This document shows, piece by piece, positions 19,120 to 28,541 of a stretch of 64,000 nucleotides of DNA. The DNA is from Paraburkholderia ferrariae NBRC 106233 (lineage in GTDB: Bacteria; Pseudomonadota; Gammaproteobacteria; Burkholderiales; Burkholderiaceae): NCBI RefSeq assembly GCF_000685035.1, contig NZ_BAYB01000030.1, positions 62,001-126,000 of the forward strand. The letters run 5' to 3'. The notes beneath the pieces are model-generated. The model saw only the letters and a list, made by a program, of their open reading frames with translations. It made no database searches and was not told the DNA's origin. How positions within the stretch are numbered: position 1 is the stretch's first letter; each line of letters begins with the position of its first letter. The position numbers and the translations under genes are program-made.

Positions 19120-19462
19120 GCGGGCGAGGGGGCGGGCCGCCGGTCGCGCTGCGCTCGTACCGGCTCTGCGCTGGCCCCGCGTTGGCTTTGCATCGGCCTC
19201 GCGCTTGGGCTCGCTTTGGGTTCGCGCTTTGGGTTCGCTTAGGGCGCGCTTAGGCCGCTTTGGGTTCGGATCCGCCTCGCCCTGGCCTTTCCTCTGCCCG
19301 CCGCATTGCCTGCGGGCGCCGATCGAAACTAAACTCGATGGTTTCCACGCCGCCACGCGATTTCCGGGCGGCGGCCCGCGGGCGCCGCTGCGCCCGGCGG
19401 CCCGGAGCATTGCCGCGCCGTTGCACGGCGAGCCCGGCCGCCCAACCCGAGGAACCCATCGC
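19120..19462. repeat. Intergenic spacer with 13-base repeats
   Basis: About 340 bases without a gene. Three exact copies of CGCTTTGGGTTCG occur at 19212-19224, 19225-19237 (head to tail) and 19256-19268, within a wider GCTTxGGxTCGC-like low-complexity tract. Promoter sequence for ltaE is not obvious. Confidence 0.65.
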
Positions 19463-20467
19463 ATGATCGATCTGCGTAGCGACACCGTCACCCGCCCGAG
19501 CCCGGCCATGCTGGCCGCCATGACCCGCGCCGAAACCGGCGACGACGTCTGGGGCGACGACCCCACCGTGCTGCGCCTGCAGGCGCGTCTTGCCGAAGAA
19601 GCGGGCAAGGAGGCGGGCCTGTTCTTCCCGAGCGGCACGCAGAGCAACCTGGCCGCGCTGATGGCCCACTGCGGCCGCGGCGACGAGTACATCGTCGGCC
19701 AGCTCGCGCACACCTACAAATACGAGGGCGGCGGCGCGGCCGTGCTCGGCAGCATCCAGCCGCAGCCGCTCGACAATGCCGAAGACGGTTCGATCCCGCT
19801 CGAGCGCATTGCCGCCGCGATCAAGCCGCTGGACGACCACTTCGCGCGCACGCGCCTGCTCGCGCTGGAGAACACGATAGGCGGCAAGGTGCTGCCCGCG
19901 GCCTACGTGGCCGAGGCGACCCAGCTTGCGCGCGCCCGCGGGCTCGCCACGCACCTGGACGGCGCCCGCGTGTTCAACGCGGCGGTCGCCTCGAGCCAGT
20001 CGCTGAAGGCGCTGACCGAAGGCTTCGACAGCGTGTCCATCTGTTTCTCGAAGGGACTGGGCGCGCCGGTGGGTTCGGTGCTGGTGGGCAGCCGCGCGCT
20101 GATCGATTCGGCGCACCGCTGGCGCAAGGTGCTGGGCGGCGGCATGCGCCAGGCGGGGGTGCTGGCGGCGGCATGCCTCTATGCGCTCGACCACAACGTC
20201 GCCCGTCTCGCCGACGACCACGCGAACGCCGCGCGCCTCGCCGCCGGTCTCGTGCAGATCGATCAGGTGAAGGTGAGCTCGCAGGCCACGAACATGGTGT
20301 TCGCCCAGTTCCCGCAGGCCGATTGCGCGCCGCTCGAAGCGTGGCTGAAAGAGCGCGGCATCCTCACGCAGATGTTGTACGCGTCGCGCTTCGTGACGCA
20401 TCTCGACGTCTCGGCAGCCGATATCGACACGTTCGTCGCGGCCGTGAAGTCGTATTTCGCGCGCTGA
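19463..20467 (+). CDS. ltaE: Low-specificity L-threonine aldolase
   Basis: PLP-dependent enzyme of 334 residues that cleaves L-threonine or allo-threonine to glycine and acetaldehyde. The N-terminal IDLRSDTVTRPSPAM and the LFFPSGTQSNLAA block are typical, and the PLP-binding Lys197 is in ICFSKGLGAPVGS. The gene has a GAGGAA ribosome-binding site and is flanked by repeat DNA upstream. Confidence 0.93.
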   Translation: MIDLRSDTVTRPSPAMLAAMTRAETGDDVWGDDPTVLRLQARLAEEAGKEAGLFFPSGTQSNLAALMAHCGRGDEYIVGQLAHTYKYEGGGAAVLGSIQPQPLDNAEDGSIPLERIAAAIKPLDDHFARTRLLALENTIGGKVLPAAYVAEATQLARARGLATHLDGARVFNAAVASSQSLKALTEGFDSVSICFSKGLGAPVGSVLVGSRALIDSAHRWRKVLGGGMRQAGVLAAACLYALDHNVARLADDHANAARLAAGLVQIDQVKVSSQATNMVFAQFPQADCAPLEAWLKERGILTQMLYASRFVTHLDVSAADIDTFVAAVKSYFAR

Positions 20468-20564
20468 GCCGCGCCGGCCCGCACGCGTGGACCGTACCTG
20501 GTGGCTTGCAGTGAGTGGCCTGCGGCGGGGCGCGGCGACGCGTCCCACACGCTTTTTGCGCCGC

Positions 20565-21917
20565 TTATGCCCCGCGTCCCGACCGATGCGACGGCGCGAA
20601 CAGCCGCATGCCGCTCGCCACGCTGGCGGCGCCCGCGAATATCGCGCCGAGCGTCAGCGCCAGCGTCGGCCCGTGACGCCCCACCAGCCCGAAGCACAGC
20701 GCGACGAGCGCCGCGCCCGTGGTCTGCCCGATGAGCCGCGCCGTGGCGACGATGCCGCTCGCCCCGCCGCTGCGCTCGGGCGGCGCGCTCGACATAATGG
20801 CGCGCAGGTTGGGCGACTGGAAAAAGCCGAAGCCCGCGCCGCACAGCGCCATGCGCCAGACGATCGACCCCACGCTCGGATGCGGCTGCATCAGGGCGAG
20901 CGAGGCCATGCCGGCCGAGAGGATCGCCAGCCCGATCGCGCCCAGCAGCCCCGGTGGGTAGCGGTCGGAGAGGCGCCCGGCGATCGGCGCGGCGGCGGCC
21001 ACCACCACGGGCCAGGGCGTCATCAGAAAGCCGGTTTCGACCTGGCTGCGCATGAGCACGGTTTCGAAATAGAACGGCAGCGAAACGAAGGCGAGCCCCT
21101 GCGCGGCGAACGAGCACACCGCCGTGAGCGCCGAAAGCGCGAACACGGGCCGCTTGAAGAGATCGACGGGCAGCATGGGCGCGGGATGGCCTGCTTCGCG
21201 CCGGATCAGGAGCGCGCCGAAAACAAGCGCGATGGCCGCGGCAACGAGCACTTCGATCATGGGCGCGCGCTGCGCCGATTCTCCGAGCGCGAAGATCAGC
21301 GCGGCGAACGTGACGACATTGAGCACCGCCGCCACGGGGTCGAACGCATGCTTGCCGGTGGACGTGTGCGGCAGCGCGGGCAGCGCGAAGACGAACGCGA
21401 GCACGCCGAGCGGCACGTTGACCGCGAAGAGCCAGGGCCACGTGCCCACCGAGAGGATCAGCGAGGCCAGCGTCGGGCCGATGGCGAACGAAACGCCCAC
21501 CACGAGCGCGTTGGCGCCCAGGCCGCGCCCGAGCTGGTGCGGCGGGTAGAGGAAGCGGATCAGCGCGGTGTTGACGCTCATGATCGCGCTGGCGCCGAGG
21601 CCCTGCAGCACGCGCGCGGCGGCGAGCGCGCCCAGCGTGGGTGCGAGCGCGCACGCGAGCGAGGCCACCGTGAAGATGGCGAGCCCGCTCAGATAGATGC
21701 GGCGGTGCCCGATGATGTCGCCGAGCGCGGCGAGCGGAAGCAGCGTAGCCACCATCGCGAGCTGGTAGGCGTTGATGATCCACACCGAAGCCGCGGGCGC
21801 CGCGTGCAGGTCGGTGGCGATGGCGGGCAGGGCGGTGTTGGCGATGGCGGTGTCGAGCGTGGCGAGCGCGACGGCGAGCATCACCGCGGCCATCGCTCGG
21901 CGGTTCTTCGCGGACAT
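20565..21917 (-). CDS. MFS transporter, DHA2-like drug efflux
   Basis: Membrane protein of about 450 residues with about 14 hydrophobic segments. LATLDTAIANTALPAIATDL in the first segment and GLGASAIMSVNTALIR in the fifth are characteristic of the DHA2 (EmrB/QacA) family. The start is set at MSAKNRRAM; a TTG start about 18 codons upstream (giving LSETTSANRG) is an alternative. It probably exports drugs or toxic metabolites by proton antiport. Confidence 0.85.
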   Translation of the reverse strand: MSAKNRRAMAAVMLAVALATLDTAIANTALPAIATDLHAAPAASVWIINAYQLAMVATLLPLAALGDIIGHRRIYLSGLAIFTVASLACALAPTLGALAAARVLQGLGASAIMSVNTALIRFLYPPHQLGRGLGANALVVGVSFAIGPTLASLILSVGTWPWLFAVNVPLGVLAFVFALPALPHTSTGKHAFDPVAAVLNVVTFAALIFALGESAQRAPMIEVLVAAAIALVFGALLIRREAGHPAPMLPVDLFKRPVFALSALTAVCSFAAQGLAFVSLPFYFETVLMRSQVETGFLMTPWPVVVAAAAPIAGRLSDRYPPGLLGAIGLAILSAGMASLALMQPHPSVGSIVWRMALCGAGFGFFQSPNLRAIMSSAPPERSGGASGIVATARLIGQTTGAALVALCFGLVGRHGPTLALTLGAIFAGAASVASGMRLFAPSHRSGRGA

Positions 21918-22385
21918 CGGCGCATCGGCGAAGGGCGCGTCGCCGCGGTTCGCGGACGTGGTTTCGGACAAGGCGGTCTCGGGCGGCAAAAAGGAACGGC
22001 AGGGGCAAAACGAAAGGCGTGCGGCCGGCACGCGCGGCGCCGGTGGGTGAATTGTTGCAGAGCACAGCCGTTCGTGCAGCGCGAGGCTTCGCGCGTGAGC
22101 CAAATGTAAGACTGCGCGGCGGGGTGCGATGGATGAGCAGTGCGTCGCCTGGGTTTATGTAACGCAACTAACAGCCCAACGCCGGCCCAGCCCGCACGCG
22201 CCGCCCCGCTTGCTGCCCGCTTACCGCGCGCGGCGGCCACGCATGTTGCCACGCCTGCGGCGCGCCGATGGCGCAGCGCAGCAACCAGCACGAACAAGCG
22301 GCGCGAAAATGTCCTACTCTGCAAACTGATCTGCCTTCGCAGTCCGGCGCGCCGCTGCGCGCGCCCGTGCTTTCAGGAGTCTTCG
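21918..22385. other. Intergenic region upstream of glgP
   Basis: A gap of about 470 bases that must hold the MFS promoter (minus) and the glgP promoter (plus). Both strands have only low-complexity open frames. No conserved box was recognised. Confidence 0.4.
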
Positions 22386-24839
22386 ATGACAGCAGTAGGT
22401 CTGGAATTCGATCAGCTCAAGAGCAGTGCCGAAGCGTTGCGCCGCTCCATTTCGAACCGCTTGATGTATGGCGTCGGCAAGGACGCTGTCACGGCGCGTC
22501 CGCAGGACTGGCTGCACGCTGCCGCGCTCGCCGTGCGCGACCGGCTGGTCGAGCGGTGGATGGTCACCACGCGTCGCCAGTACGACCAGGACGTCAAACG
22601 CGTCTATTACCTCTCGATGGAGTTCCTGATCGGCCGCACGTTTTCCAACGCGCTGCTCGCGCTCGGCATTTACGATCAGATGAAAGAAGCGCTGGCGGAC
22701 GTGGGCGTCGATATGGAATCGGTGATCGACCTCGAACCGGATGCCGCGCTCGGCAACGGCGGCCTCGGGCGCCTTGCCGCCTGCTTTCTCGATTCGATGG
22801 CGACGCTCGGCATCCCGGGCTTCGGCTATGGCATCCGCTACGACTACGGCATGTTCCGCCAGCAGATCGTGGACGGCGAACAGGTCGAAGCCCCCGACTA
22901 CTGGCTGAACGCCGGCAACCCGTGGGAGTTCCCGCGGCCGGAGGTCCAGTACCCCGTGCATTTCGGCGGCCGCACGGTGCAGCGCGACGGCCGCGTGGAA
23001 TGGATCGACACGCAGCACGTCAACGCAATGGCCTACGACACCGTGATTCCAGGCTACGCCACGAGCGCGACGAACACGCTGCGCCTGTGGTCCGCGCGCG
23101 CGGACGAAGAGCTCGACCTTTCCGCGTTCAATCAGGGCGACTATCAGCGCGCGGTGGAGGCGCGCAACATCTCGGAGAACGTCTCGCGCCTGCTCTATCC
23201 CGACGATTCGACCATGGCCGGGCGCGAGCTGCGCCTGCGCCAGGAGTACTTCTTCGTTTCGGCGACCATGCAGGATTTGATCCGCCGCTACCTGCGCACG
23301 CACAGCACGTTCGGCCGCTTCTCCGACAAGGTGGCCGTGCACCTGAACGACACGCACCCGGTGCTGGCGGTGCCCGAGCTGATCCGCCTGCTCGTGGACG
23401 TGCACGGCCTGCCGTGGGACGAGGCGATGCGGCACGTGAGCCGCGTGTTTTCGTACACCAATCACACGCTCATGCCCGAAGCGCTGGAAACCTGGGACGT
23501 CGAACTATTGGCGCGCCTCTTGCCGCGCCACCTCGAAATCATCTTCGACATCAATGCGGCCTTCCTGCGCGAAGCGAGCGACAAGGGCGCGCACGATCTC
23601 GACCAGATCCGCCGCATCTCGCTCGTGGACGAATATGGCCAGCGCCGCGTGCGCATGGCGTACCTCGCGATCGTGGCGAGCCATAAGGTCAACGGTGTTT
23701 CGAAGCTGCATTCGCAGCTCATGCAGCGCGACATCTTCGCCGATTTCGCGCGCCTCTTTCCCGACCGCTTCACGAACGTCACGAACGGCATCACGCCGCG
23801 CCGCTGGCTCGCCCAGGCGAACCCGCCGCTCGCACGCCTGATCGACGAAAGCGTGGGCACGAACTGGCGTCGTGACCTGCTCGAACTCCACGGCCTGCGC
23901 AAGCTGCGCGGCGACGCCGCATTCGAAGCGGCATTTCGCTCCGCCAAGCGCAGCAACAAGGTGCGCCTCGCCCAGCGGATCGCGGAGCGCGCCGGTATCG
24001 TCGTGAATCCGGATGCGCTCTTCGACATGCAGGTGAAGCGCATTCACGAATACAAGCGGCAACTGCTCAACGTGCTGCACGTGATCGTGCGCTACAACCG
24101 CATCCGCGAGAATCCGCAGCGCGACTGGGTGCCGCGCGTGGTGGTGTTCGCGGGCAAGGCGGCGTCCGCCTACCGCATGGCCAAGACGATCATCAAGCTC
24201 ATCAACGACGTGGCCGTGAAGGTGAACAACGACCCGCTGGTGGGCGACCGGCTCAAGGTGGTGTTCGTGCCGAACTACGGCGTGAGCGTGGCCGAGGTGC
24301 TGATTCCGGCCGCCGATCTTTCGGAGCAGATTTCCACCGCGGGCACCGAGGCCTCGGGCACCGGCAACATGAAGCTTGCGCTCAATAGCGCGTTGACGAT
24401 CGGCACGCTCGACGGTGCGAACATCGAGATTTGCGAAGCGGTCGGGCCGGAGCACATTTTCATCTTCGGCCACACGTCCGACCAGGTGGATACGCTGCGC
24501 GCCTCGGGCTACCGGCCGCGCCAGATCTACGAGGAAAACCCCGAACTGCGCACGGCGCTCGACCAGATCCGCACCGGCTTCTTTTCGGCCGGCGACCCTG
24601 CGCGCTTCACGGACATCTTCCACACGCTCGTGGACTGGGGCGACCACTACCTGGTGCTGGCCGATTTCGCCGCGTTCATTGCGGCCCAGGAAGCCGCCGA
24701 CCGGCGCTTCATGGACGTGCCGTCATGGACCGCGAGTGCGATCGAGAACGTGGCGGGAATGGGACCGTTTTCGTCGGACCGGGCGATTGCCGAATACGCG
24801 CGCGATATCTGGCACGTGAAGCCGATCGATATGGGCTGA
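22386..24839 (+). CDS. glgP: Glycogen/starch/alpha-glucan phosphorylase
   Basis: Enzyme of 817 residues that releases glucose 1-phosphate from alpha-1,4-glucans. The N-terminal RVYYLSMEFLIGR and YDYGMFRQ blocks are present, and the PLP-binding Lys663 is in ASGTGNMKLALNSA, followed by GTLDGANIEI. Length and motifs are normal. It is not in a glycogen operon here: the neighbours are an MFS gene and a small hypothetical gene. Confidence 0.97.
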   Translation: MTAVGLEFDQLKSSAEALRRSISNRLMYGVGKDAVTARPQDWLHAAALAVRDRLVERWMVTTRRQYDQDVKRVYYLSMEFLIGRTFSNALLALGIYDQMKEALADVGVDMESVIDLEPDAALGNGGLGRLAACFLDSMATLGIPGFGYGIRYDYGMFRQQIVDGEQVEAPDYWLNAGNPWEFPRPEVQYPVHFGGRTVQRDGRVEWIDTQHVNAMAYDTVIPGYATSATNTLRLWSARADEELDLSAFNQGDYQRAVEARNISENVSRLLYPDDSTMAGRELRLRQEYFFVSATMQDLIRRYLRTHSTFGRFSDKVAVHLNDTHPVLAVPELIRLLVDVHGLPWDEAMRHVSRVFSYTNHTLMPEALETWDVELLARLLPRHLEIIFDINAAFLREASDKGAHDLDQIRRISLVDEYGQRRVRMAYLAIVASHKVNGVSKLHSQLMQRDIFADFARLFPDRFTNVTNGITPRRWLAQANPPLARLIDESVGTNWRRDLLELHGLRKLRGDAAFEAAFRSAKRSNKVRLAQRIAERAGIVVNPDALFDMQVKRIHEYKRQLLNVLHVIVRYNRIRENPQRDWVPRVVVFAGKAASAYRMAKTIIKLINDVAVKVNNDPLVGDRLKVVFVPNYGVSVAEVLIPAADLSEQISTAGTEASGTGNMKLALNSALTIGTLDGANIEICEAVGPEHIFIFGHTSDQVDTLRASGYRPRQIYEENPELRTALDQIRTGFFSAGDPARFTDIFHTLVDWGDHYLVLADFAAFIAAQEAADRRFMDVPSWTASAIENVAGMGPFSSDRAIAEYARDIWHVKPIDMG

Positions 24840-24913
24840 CGGGTTGCCGCCGGGCTGGGCCGGGTTGGCCTGGCTGGATCGACTGGGCCGGGCCGCTTGA
24901 GCCCGCGTGCGGG

Positions 24914-25321
24914 TCAGGGCGCCGGCGTCGCGCGCGCGGCGGCCTCGCCGCGGCCCGCCATGGCAAAGCGGATAACGGCCTCCACGCGCTCCGCGAAGCC
25001 GCGGTCGGCGCTCGTGAGCGCTTCGCGCCGCTCTCCACCCATCACGACGATCAGGCGGTGCGGCGCGTCCTGCGTGAACCACGCAATGAGCCCCACCACG
25101 AACAGCATCGCCCCGCAAACGAGCGCGGCCGCCAATCCGGACACGCCGCCCCAGATGCCGAGCGCCACGCCGAGCACGCACAGCGTGACGGGCAAGAGAC
25201 GGTTGCGGCGTCCGCTGACGACCTCGACATCCTCGATGTCGCGCAGGGCGAACACCTGGCCCGCCACCGAAAGTGCAGTGCGCGTGACCGAGACGCCGGC
25301 TTCGTTGAAGGGGAGTTCCAT
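24914..25321 (-). CDS. Small membrane protein of unknown function (DUF6232-like)
   Basis: Protein of 135 residues. The N-terminal half has a small beta-rich domain (GVSVTRTALSVAGQVFALRDIEDVEV) and there are two hydrophobic segments (about residues 45-85). It resembles the DUF6232 family with moderate certainty; function is not known. The C-terminus is Ala/Arg-rich. Confidence 0.6.
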   Translation of the reverse strand: MELPFNEAGVSVTRTALSVAGQVFALRDIEDVEVVSGRRNRLLPVTLCVLGVALGIWGGVSGLAAALVCGAMLFVVGLIAWFTQDAPHRLIVVMGGERREALTSADRGFAERVEAVIRFAMAGRGEAAARATPAP

Positions 25322-25415
25322 CGATTCGAATGCTGCGAGGGGAAAGGGCGCAGCGTACCAGAAGCGCACGCAACGCGCCCGGCAGCATGATGCCGCAGCC
25401 GTCGCCATCAAGAAA

Positions 25416-25443
25416 AACGGGACATCCCTGAGGATGTCCCGTT
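25416..25443 (-). terminator. Intrinsic terminator after porin gene
   Basis: Perfect 12-base stem AACGGGACATCC / GGATGTCCCGTT with a CTGA loop. Read on the minus strand it is followed by TTTTTC. It lies about 70 bases past the porin stop. Confidence 0.9.
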
Positions 25444-25509
25444 CGCAGTGGCGCCGCCCTGGCGGGCAGGCGCCGCGGCCGTTTTTTGATGTTGTCGGCC
25501 GCTTCGTTC

Positions 25510-26658
25510 TTAGAACTTGGTGCGCAAGCCCACGCGCACGGCAACCTGGTTCTGCGAGCCCGAGCCCGAGGGCTGGAAGATGCTCGAGTTCGAGTCGCCA
25601 ATCTGCGCCTGGACCGGCTGGCCCTTGTACGTGCCCGACGCGTCCTGATAGGCGGCGAGCAGGTAGACGTCGGTGCGCTTGCTGAGTGCGTAGTCGACGG
25701 CGGCGTCGATCTGGTTCCAGTGCGCGCCGAAGAGGCCCGAAGCACGCGAGTACGTGTAGCCGAGCTGGCCCGAAAGCGCCGGCGTGAAGGCCCACTTGCC
25801 GCCCACTTCGTACGCGTTGTACAGGTACGACGAAGCGCCGATCTGCGAGAGCAGCGTGTTCGTCCACAGCGCGAAGACCGTGGCCGGACCGGCGACGTAG
25901 CGGCCGCCGATGCCGAACGTGCGCAGGTCGAGCAGCGCGCCGCCGATGCCGGCGATGGTCGTCGTGAAGGCCGGCGAAGCGGCGCCCGGATAGCGGATGT
26001 CCGTGTACGCGGCGCCGAGGCCGAACGGGCCGTAGCCGTAGTTCGCGCCGAAGCTGTAGGCACGCGACGAAGACGTCGAGGCCGTGGTCGGCGCGCCGGC
26101 GAACGAGGTCGTGTTCGAGAAGCCATACAGGCCGCCGAACGTCAGGCCCGAGAAGTTGACGCTCGTGAACTTGACCGAGTTGTTGATGCGGCTCGACGTC
26201 AGCTGGTCGATGTCGTTGAAGTGGTAGGCGTAGTTGCCCGCGACCGTGTTGCCGCCGATCGAGTAGTTGCCGCCGAGGAAGTCGGTGCTGAACGAATATT
26301 GACGGCCGAACGTGAGCGAGCCGATGGTGTCCTTCGTGAGGCCCACGTAGGCTTGACGGCCGAACAGCGCGCCGCCCTGACCCAGCGTGCCGCTGCCGCT
26401 GTTGAAGCCGCTTTCGAGCACGAAGATCGCCTTCAGGCCGCCGCCCAGATCTTCGGCGCCGCGCAGGCCCCAGCGGCTGCCTTGGGCAACGCCGTCGCCG
26501 TAGCCCCAGTAGCTGCTGCTGCCGCCCGTGGCGTTCTTGACGTGGCTGTTGTAGCTGATACCCGCGTCAATCAAGCCATACAGCGTGACGCTGCTTTGTG
26601 CGTGTGCTGCGCCCGCGACCGAGGCAAGAATGGCGGTGGTCAATATTTTCTTGTTCAA
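25510..26658 (-). CDS. Gram-negative porin (OmpC-like, DcaP/Gram-neg porin family)
   Basis: Outer-membrane channel of 382 residues. It has a 20-residue signal peptide ending AAHAQ, then SSVTLYGLIDAGISY, the standard start of Burkholderia trimeric porins. Repeated amphipathic strands end in an aromatic terminal residue (VGLRTKF) recognised by the BAM complex. The start is a TTG behind GGAGAATG; an overlapping ATG there runs straight into TGA. Its solute preference is unknown. Confidence 0.95.
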   Translation of the reverse strand: MNKKILTTAILASVAGAAHAQSSVTLYGLIDAGISYNSHVKNATGGSSSYWGYGDGVAQGSRWGLRGAEDLGGGLKAIFVLESGFNSGSGTLGQGGALFGRQAYVGLTKDTIGSLTFGRQYSFSTDFLGGNYSIGGNTVAGNYAYHFNDIDQLTSSRINNSVKFTSVNFSGLTFGGLYGFSNTTSFAGAPTTASTSSSRAYSFGANYGYGPFGLGAAYTDIRYPGAASPAFTTTIAGIGGALLDLRTFGIGGRYVAGPATVFALWTNTLLSQIGASSYLYNAYEVGGKWAFTPALSGQLGYTYSRASGLFGAHWNQIDAAVDYALSKRTDVYLLAAYQDASGTYKGQPVQAQIGDSNSSIFQPSGSGSQNQVAVRVGLRTKF

Positions 26659-27156
26659 AACATTCTCCGGATTGAGGAAAGGTGCGTATGCCCGTCTCTC
26701 TGGACCTGGGTCATGCGACGCGCTGCAATTTAATGGCCGATCGCGAAAGGAATGTGACAGTAAGACACTGTAGGCAAAATGTCGCCTTCCTGTTGCAGGC
26801 GCGCGACAAGGGGCTTGCGCAAGCGGTTTTGGGAGGAGAGCCCCGTCCGGATTGGGTTTGACGGGAGTTTCGAGGAACGGCAGGCGGGCCGAAAACGTTT
26901 GGCTTCGATTATGATAATTTCTGCTTTGCTTTTTATTCGCCGCGCTATTTGCCGTGGATTATGTGAGGAATATTTGCGGATCGATTCGATTGATGGTAAT
27001 GCCGCATTAAAATCGGCTATATCGTCGCTATACCGTTTTTCGATATTTCATTAAATTGGCAGTCCGAATGATTGGATGCGGTCGCCGAGGCGGTTCGAAT
27101 CCGGCTCATGCCGCAGTGGCATGAGCCGGCCAGCCTGCGGGACCTGGCGCCGTGCG
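26659..27156. other. AT-rich region upstream of porin
   Basis: About 500 bases with no supported gene. From about 26890 to 27060 the base composition falls well below that of neighbouring genes, with many A/T runs. Near 27101-27129 a 12-base perfect stem (CCGGCTCATGCC / GGCATGAGCCGG) without a T-run lies past the 3' end of the minus-strand desuccinylase-like gene. The porin promoter should be in the first 150 bases. Confidence 0.5.
27101..27129 (-). terminator. Hairpin at the end of the desuccinylase-like gene
   Basis: Perfect 12-base stem with a GCAGT loop, 28 bases beyond the stop codon. There is no T-run after it on the minus strand, so termination efficiency is uncertain and it may instead stabilise the mRNA end. 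Confidence 0.5.
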
Positions 27157-28272
27157 TTAGAGCGAAAGCAGCGAGCCGCTGCGAATCGGCCGGTCCCCGG
27201 CAATGCGCGCCACTTCCATGCCGGCCGTTGCGAAACGCGCGCTGTGCCGTGCGTACATGACGCCGCTCACGGTGCTGCGCAGCGTATGCACTTCGTCGGT
27301 AAGCGGGTTGACGATGTCGGCCACCGGCGCGCCGGCCTCGATCCACGTGCCGTAGTCGGCGCGGAACACGATCACGCCGCTGGCGGGCGCGACGATCGGC
27401 TCGGTGCCGGCGAGCGGCGTGGCCGGGAACGCGAGCGGCGGCAGCGGCGCCGCCGTGCCCTCGATCACCCCGCGATGAATCAGGTAATCGACGATACCCT
27501 GGGCGTCGTGTTCGGCGAAGTCGTGCGATACGTCGCGCTGGCTGCGCAGTTCCACCGTCACGGAGATCGAGCCGTGCGGAATCGGAAAGCGCTTGCCGAA
27601 GCGCTCGCGCAACTCGGTCCAGCAGAAGCTGTGAATCTCGTCGAACGGGTTGCCGATGGAATTGAGCGCGAGGAGCGAGGCCTTCGCGTCGAGATACCGC
27701 GAAAGCGGCTCGACCTCCGGCCACAGTTCCGGGTTCGTGTAGATGTGCAGCGCGGCTTCCCAGTCGCAATGCAGGTCGAGCACGATGTCGGCGTCGTACG
27801 AGAGCCGTTGCAGCGCGAGGCGCTGCGCGTCGAGCTCGGTCTTCGGCTGCTGGGCGGCCAGCGCCGTGCCCATGGCCTGGCGGATGGCCCGGCGGTTGGC
27901 GTCGGCGTCGGGGCCGAACTGCGCCTCGATGGTCGGCAGCACGAGCGCCGTCAAATCGTGGAAGTTCCGGTTGAAGTTCTGCGCCGTGCCCGCCTCGAAA
28001 CGGCCGACGAGATGGCCGAGCCATTGCTGGTTCAGGCCGACCGGGTTGGCCACCGGCACCACGACGATTTCGCCGCGGATGCGGCCGGCCGCTTCCAGTT
28101 CGGCCAGCTTGCGCTTGAGGACCCATGCGGTGAGCATGCCGGGCAGTTCGTCGGCGTGCAGCGAAGCCTGCACGTACACCTTCTGAGCGCCGCCCGTGCC
28201 GTAGTGAAAGCTCGTGATCTGCCGCGCGGTGCCGAGGGCGGGCGCTATCAACGGATGGTTCTGGGTTTGCAT
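27157..28272 (-). CDS. Succinylglutamate desuccinylase/aspartoacylase-family zinc enzyme
   Basis: Zinc-dependent amidohydrolase-type protein of 371 residues. The zinc ligands are visible as His39 and Glu42 (LHADELPG) and His168 (LDLHCDWE), with a likely catalytic Glu near residue 249 (TVELRSQ). The C-terminal 80 residues form a biotinyl-lipoyl-like barrel common in this subgroup. It could deacylate N-acyl amino acids, but the substrate is unknown. It is upstream of the porin on the same strand. Confidence 0.85.
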   Translation of the reverse strand: MQTQNHPLIAPALGTARQITSFHYGTGGAQKVYVQASLHADELPGMLTAWVLKRKLAELEAAGRIRGEIVVVPVANPVGLNQQWLGHLVGRFEAGTAQNFNRNFHDLTALVLPTIEAQFGPDADANRRAIRQAMGTALAAQQPKTELDAQRLALQRLSYDADIVLDLHCDWEAALHIYTNPELWPEVEPLSRYLDAKASLLALNSIGNPFDEIHSFCWTELRERFGKRFPIPHGSISVTVELRSQRDVSHDFAEHDAQGIVDYLIHRGVIEGTAAPLPPLAFPATPLAGTEPIVAPASGVIVFRADYGTWIEAGAPVADIVNPLTDEVHTLRSTVSGVMYARHSARFATAGMEVARIAGDRPIRSGSLLSL

Positions 28273-28459
28273 GTTCGGAGCGCATGCCGCGGCTGGCGCG
28301 GCGCACGTGAATATCGGGTTCGTGGAGTGAGCGCCGCAAGCGGCCCCCCGGCGATCTTAGCGGATTCGCTCTGGGGCGGGTACTCGGGCCGAACCGGCGC
28401 ACCGGCGCGAACCGGGCTGAGTGCCGGGCGCGGCGTTACGCCCGGCGCACCGGACGAAA

Positions 28460-28487
28460 AAAAGCCCGGACCGCAGTCCGGGCTTTT
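28460..28487 (-). terminator. Terminator after the amino-acid-binding protein gene
   Basis: Perfect 12-base stem AAAAGCCCGGAC / GTCCGGGCTTTT with a CGCA loop. On the minus strand a run of seven T follows. It lies 55 bases past the stop. Confidence 0.93.
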
Positions 28488-28541
28488 GTGTCGCTGCGCC
28501 CGACCCGCGGCCTGGGCCGCGAAGCCGGGAGAACAAGGCGA

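Noticed and set aside
20487..22109. 540-residue plus-strand frame opposite the DHA2 transporter
   Set aside because: Charged, repetitive shadow. The minus strand encodes a protein with recognisable transporter motifs.
26779..27054. 91-residue open frame in the AT-rich porin upstream region
   Set aside because: Low complexity, no domain and no ribosome-binding site; it lies in the region with the promoter and no conserved pattern is visible.
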